Positions 60,632 through 64,000 of a stretch of DNA of 64,000 nt are shown in pieces. A program made the translations under genes and the position numbers. How positions within the stretch are numbered: position 1 is the first letter of the stretch; each line of letters starts with the position of its first letter. The notes below the pieces were generated by a model. That model had not been told where the DNA came from. It searched no databases and was given only the letters and a program-made list of their open reading frames with translations. Origin of the DNA: Scenedesmus sp. ARA3 (taxonomy: Eukaryota; Chlorophyta; Chlorophyceae; Sphaeropleales; Scenedesmaceae); the NCBI GenBank assembly GCA_004335835.1, contig RWJK01001932.1, positions 123,209-187,208 of the forward strand. The letters are read 5' to 3'.

Positions 60632-62156
60632 CTACACAGCACCCGGCTGCTGCTGCTGCTGGTAGCCAGCCTGCACGCCCTGCTGCCCATACCCAGCCTC
60701 ACCGCCCCCAGCATCACCCCCGTCCTCTTCCTGGTACTCAGCCGCCTCCTGCTCCTGCTCCTCATCATGCCCTGCCAGCAGCGCCGCAAGGATCTCTCCC
60801 ATGTGCTTGCTCTCAGCAGAGCCCACCGCAGGCCCGTCGCCGCGCCCGCCGCGGCCCCTGCCCCTGCCGCGGCCCCTGCCGCCGCCTCCCTCAGTGGTCA
60901 CAGTCACGCCCTCCAGCACCTCCTTGTCCAGGCGCAGCTTGCGCTGCGCGATCTGGTGGATGTTGTTGTCCACGGTGCCTGCCAGCACCATGCGGTGCAC
61001 CGTCACGGGCCGCGTCTGGCCCAGGCGGTGGCAGCGGTCCTCAGCCTGGCGGTCCACCTGCGCAGCAGCAGCAGCAGCAGCGCAGCAGCGGCAGCAGCAA
61101 GGATGAGCGGAGTTCCAACAGCCTGCACACAGACCGTGCTAATAGCTGCGCAGGCGGCGCTGCAAGGCATCGTACACAGTGCCATGCACACAAATCAACA
61201 GCAGATGCACACACACGTGTGCCCCACGTCGCCATGCAAACCTCCCGCCCCTTCACGGCATGCAAACCAGCAACACTCTTTTCGGACTTCTTCCGTTATG
61301 TACAGCTGCCCACCTGCGGGTTGAAGTCCACGTCGTGCAGGATGACCGTGTCTGCGCCCGTCAGGTTGAGGCCCTGGCCGCCGGCGCGCGTGGACAGCAG
61401 AAAGGCAAAAACGCCGCCGTCCGGGTCGTTGAAGGAATCCACGATGGACAGGCGGTCAGCCACCTGGTGGCAGCAGCAGCAGCAGCGGCGGCGGCGGCAG
61501 CAGCAGCACACGAAGGGAGGTTGCAGCAACCACTACGGAAGCAATGCATGCATCAGACACTCACTTCCAACCAGAAGCGCACACATTGCAGCACCTGCCG
61601 CCTTCCCGCCTGCAGCCCCCAAAGCCCCATCACCATAACCAACAGCCCACCACAACCAACAGCCCACACACTGCGCCGTCCAGGCAGGTCGACCGCCGCC
61701 AAAACCAACATCACAACAACAACACCCCACTCACCGCGGTGCTGCCGTCCAGGCGCACGTAGGTCAGCCCGCGCTCGTGCAGGAACCACTCCAGGATGTC
61801 CAGCACGGTGGTCCACTGGCTGAAGATGAGCGGCCTGCTGCCTGCTGCCCTCAGGTCGTTGAGCAGCTTGTCCAGCGCCACCAGCTTGCCGCTGGCCATG
61901 AGGCAGGTGGGCGGCAGCAGGTGCTGGCCCAGCAGCGCGGGGTAGGTGTGGCAGAAGTTGTGCAGCTGGAAGTCGTTGTAGCCTGCGGGAGTGTGTGGAC
62001 AAATGGGGGAGGGTGGGAGGGGAAATTGGGTTAAGGTGAGTGGAGGGACAAGGCAGGAGGCGTTACAGGGTGAGATGCAGCAATGAGCAGTCAGCAAGTG
62101 GCAGCTGAGGAGACGCTGCAGGCAAGGCTTGCACGAGGGTGTACTGTAGTGATTCT

Positions 62157-62200
<44 letters not shown>

Positions 62201-64000
62201 TCCGATCTAGAGTAGCAGGGATGGCGCAACTGCTGTGAGTGTGCAAGCTACCATCATGACGGCAAACCACGCGCCAGCACTTGCTGCAACTGCCAGGACA
62301 GCAGCAGCAACACAGCAGCAGCAGCAGCAGCAGGGCGCACCTGAGATCTCCTGCAGCACGCGCGGCACGGTGCAGTTGCCGCCGAAGAGCTTGTTGGCGC
62401 TGGCCACCTCTGCAATCTCCTTGACCTTGTCGTCATTGAAGTGGTGCCGCACCAGCAGCGGGTGCTGGCAGATCTTGCGCAGGTGCGTGAAGATGTTGTT
62501 AATGCGCTGGCTGCCCAGCTTGCTGACCATCTGCGCGGCGTCGTCCTTGTTCTTGATGGCCAGCGGCATGCGGCGCGCGCTGCTGGCCACAGAGCCCTCG
62601 CGGTTGCTGCCGCTGCCGTTGGGGCCTGCGGCAGCGGGGAGAAGCCGGGGAACGGAGGTAGCAGCAGCAGCAGGGCAGCCACTTCAGCACGGCCGCTACA
62701 CATCGCTAACAGCGAAACACATGACATCAAGCACAGCACACATGCAATAATAGCTCAAGGTTTCCGTGATGCCTCTGCATCCTGCGGCTCAGCTGCCTTG
62801 CGTCACCCCAACACAGCTGCACAGCAGCAGCGCAACAAGCAGCGCACACCACACAGCAATCCACCACCTGCCATCAACCGTACCCCTGCATCCCCCCAAA
62901 ACACGCACCGCTGGTGCCGGCCGTGTCTGCCTGGTCGCCTGGCCCCGGCGTCGCCTCGCTGCCGGCCCTGCTGCCCGGCCCTGACAGCGTAGACATGGCC
63001 TGTGTGCCGCCCTCACTCATGCTTGGCCCGCTGCTCATGCCCAGCCCCTCAAGCCCCAGGCCATCCATAATGCCAATCGCCGGCTCCTCGTTCGGCTTCT
63101 TCTTGGCAGGCCTGCCGCGCTTGCGCTTCGTGATGGGGATGGGCGCCAGCTCGCCACCCTGCTCGTTGAAGTACTTGGTGTTGAGGTTGCGCGCGCGCGC
63201 GTTGCGGCCCGCCGCGCTGCCGGCGGCCGCGTTGGGCAGGTTGGCGGCCTCTACCGCTGCCATGACCTCGTCGCGCACCTTCTGCACGGCGGCCTTGTAC
63301 AGCGAGCTCTGCTCGGGCGTCATGGCCACCTACGGAGCCACGGCAGCAGCAGCAGCAGCAGCAGCAGCGGCAGAGGATTTGCTGTCGAGTTCAGCAATCA
63401 CATCCCTTGCCTCAGCTGGCCGATGAGGTGCACATGCGTGCACGCATACAAAGGTACAGCGTGGCGGATAAAGGCGTGTGCAGCACCTCTGCCCTTCCTG
63501 CGCCATTGCGTGGATTTTGATCCGCCCTCAAGCTGCAGGCAGCAGCAGCAGCAGCAGCAGCACGCGCCGCCCACCTCGTGCATCTTGTGGCTCTTGGTGA
63601 CCATCTGCTCCGCCAGCTCGCTCTTCAGGCGGCGCAGCACAAAGGGCGCCAGCAGGCCGCGCATGCGCTGGATGAGGCGCTGCTCCGCCAGCGCGTCGTT
63701 GTTGGCGCGCTGCAGCAGCTCCTCTGCNNNNNNNNNNNNNNNNNNNNNNNNNNGGGGGGGGGCATGCGCACGTGAAGCGGCAGGCAAACAGGGGCGGGCA
63801 GCAGCAGCAGCACACAACGTTGTAACCAACCACATCACACATGCCCGAGTGAAAAGGAGCCACGGAACCCGCACACCCAGCAGACAGGTGTGTGCCTTGC
63901 AGGTAGCACAGCCTCAGGAACCTGACGCAGGATAATGCAGCAGCATCCAGCGCCAGGCAGCACTGCCAGCAGCAGCAGTAAGCCACTCACCGAAGCCTCC
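60632..64000 (-). CDS. SMARCAD1/Fun30-type SNF2 chromatin remodeller (C-terminal part)
   Basis: Exons visible (high to low): 64000-63991 (end of one exon), 63723-63575, 63329-62909, 62625-62341, 61982-61735, 61463-61314, 61057-60632; the ATPase N-lobe lies beyond the window. Present: the SNF2 brace [51 protein letters not shown], then helicase C-lobe motifs [49 protein letters not shown] and [17 protein letters not shown]. Order and wording fit SMARCAD1/Fun30 better than ISWI or CHD. An insert near 63090 has [11 protein letters not shown], an AT-hook-like core, and the C terminus is RG-rich. The family moves or edits nucleosomes in heterochromatin and at DNA breaks. An exon may be lost in the N gap at 63728-63753. 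Confidence 0.88.
62157..62198 (-). repeat. (CTG)14 on the sense strand in a SMARCAD1-like intron
   Basis: Plus-strand CAG. It is mid-intron rather than at the acceptor. Shorter sense-CTG tracts sit just before the acceptors of the exons at 63329, 61463 and 61057. Confidence 0.88.
63728..63753. other. Assembly gap (26 N)
   Basis: Run of N followed by a poly-G stretch (about 9 G), inside a SMARCAD1-like intron beside an acceptor. It probably marks a repeat or GC-rich stretch that did not assemble. Confidence 0.95.

Overview
The window is nuclear DNA from a green alga, most likely a chlorophyte of the Chlorophyceae (Sphaeropleales or Scenedesmus-like). The class and order are inference, not shown. 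Reasons: very intron-dense genes with GT-AG and some GC-AG introns, GC-rich codons, plant-type proteins (DEX1, UDP-glucose dehydrogenase, XB3-type ankyrin/RING ligase), the chlorophyte poly(A) signal TGTAA downstream of several genes, and pervasive CAG/CTG trinucleotide tracts. A CEP164 gene implies the lineage keeps centrioles or basal bodies with distal appendages. All gene models were assembled by eye from open frames, splice consensus and reading-frame phase. Each listed model joins exon to exon with consistent phase.

Layout. 152-5012 (+): 3' part of a DEX1-like FG-GAP membrane protein. 5989-11114 (-): TypA/BipA translational GTPase with a mitochondrial-looking leader, convergent with DEX1. 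11821-25206 (+): OSCA/CSC1/TMEM63-family channel, divergent from TypA, with about 2,000 extra low-complexity residues in its first cytosolic loop. 27456-30482 (+): membrane-anchored TBC Rab-GAP. 30904-35622 (+): UDP-glucose 6-dehydrogenase. 36514-39066 (+): ribosomal protein uL13 (RPL13A). 41917-45248 (-): ankyrin/RING E3 of XB3 type. 46586-55331 (-): CEP164. 57017-59153 (-): RING-CH (RINGv) protein. 60632-64000 (-): C-terminal part of a SMARCAD1/Fun30 chromatin remodeller, running off the window and containing a 26-N assembly gap.

There is no operon-like logic. This is an ordinary eukaryotic neighbourhood of unrelated housekeeping and signalling genes. I see no mobile element, CRISPR array, rRNA or convincing tRNA. 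The most notable features are the giant OSCA-type protein; CTG tracts on the sense strand placed just before at least ten 3' splice sites, while coding tracts read mostly as Gln, Ala or Ser; three GC-AG introns; a well-conserved algal CEP164; a tandem duplication over an exon/intron boundary in DEX1; and a near-palindromic TGTAA/TTACA pair between the convergent DEX1 and TypA genes.
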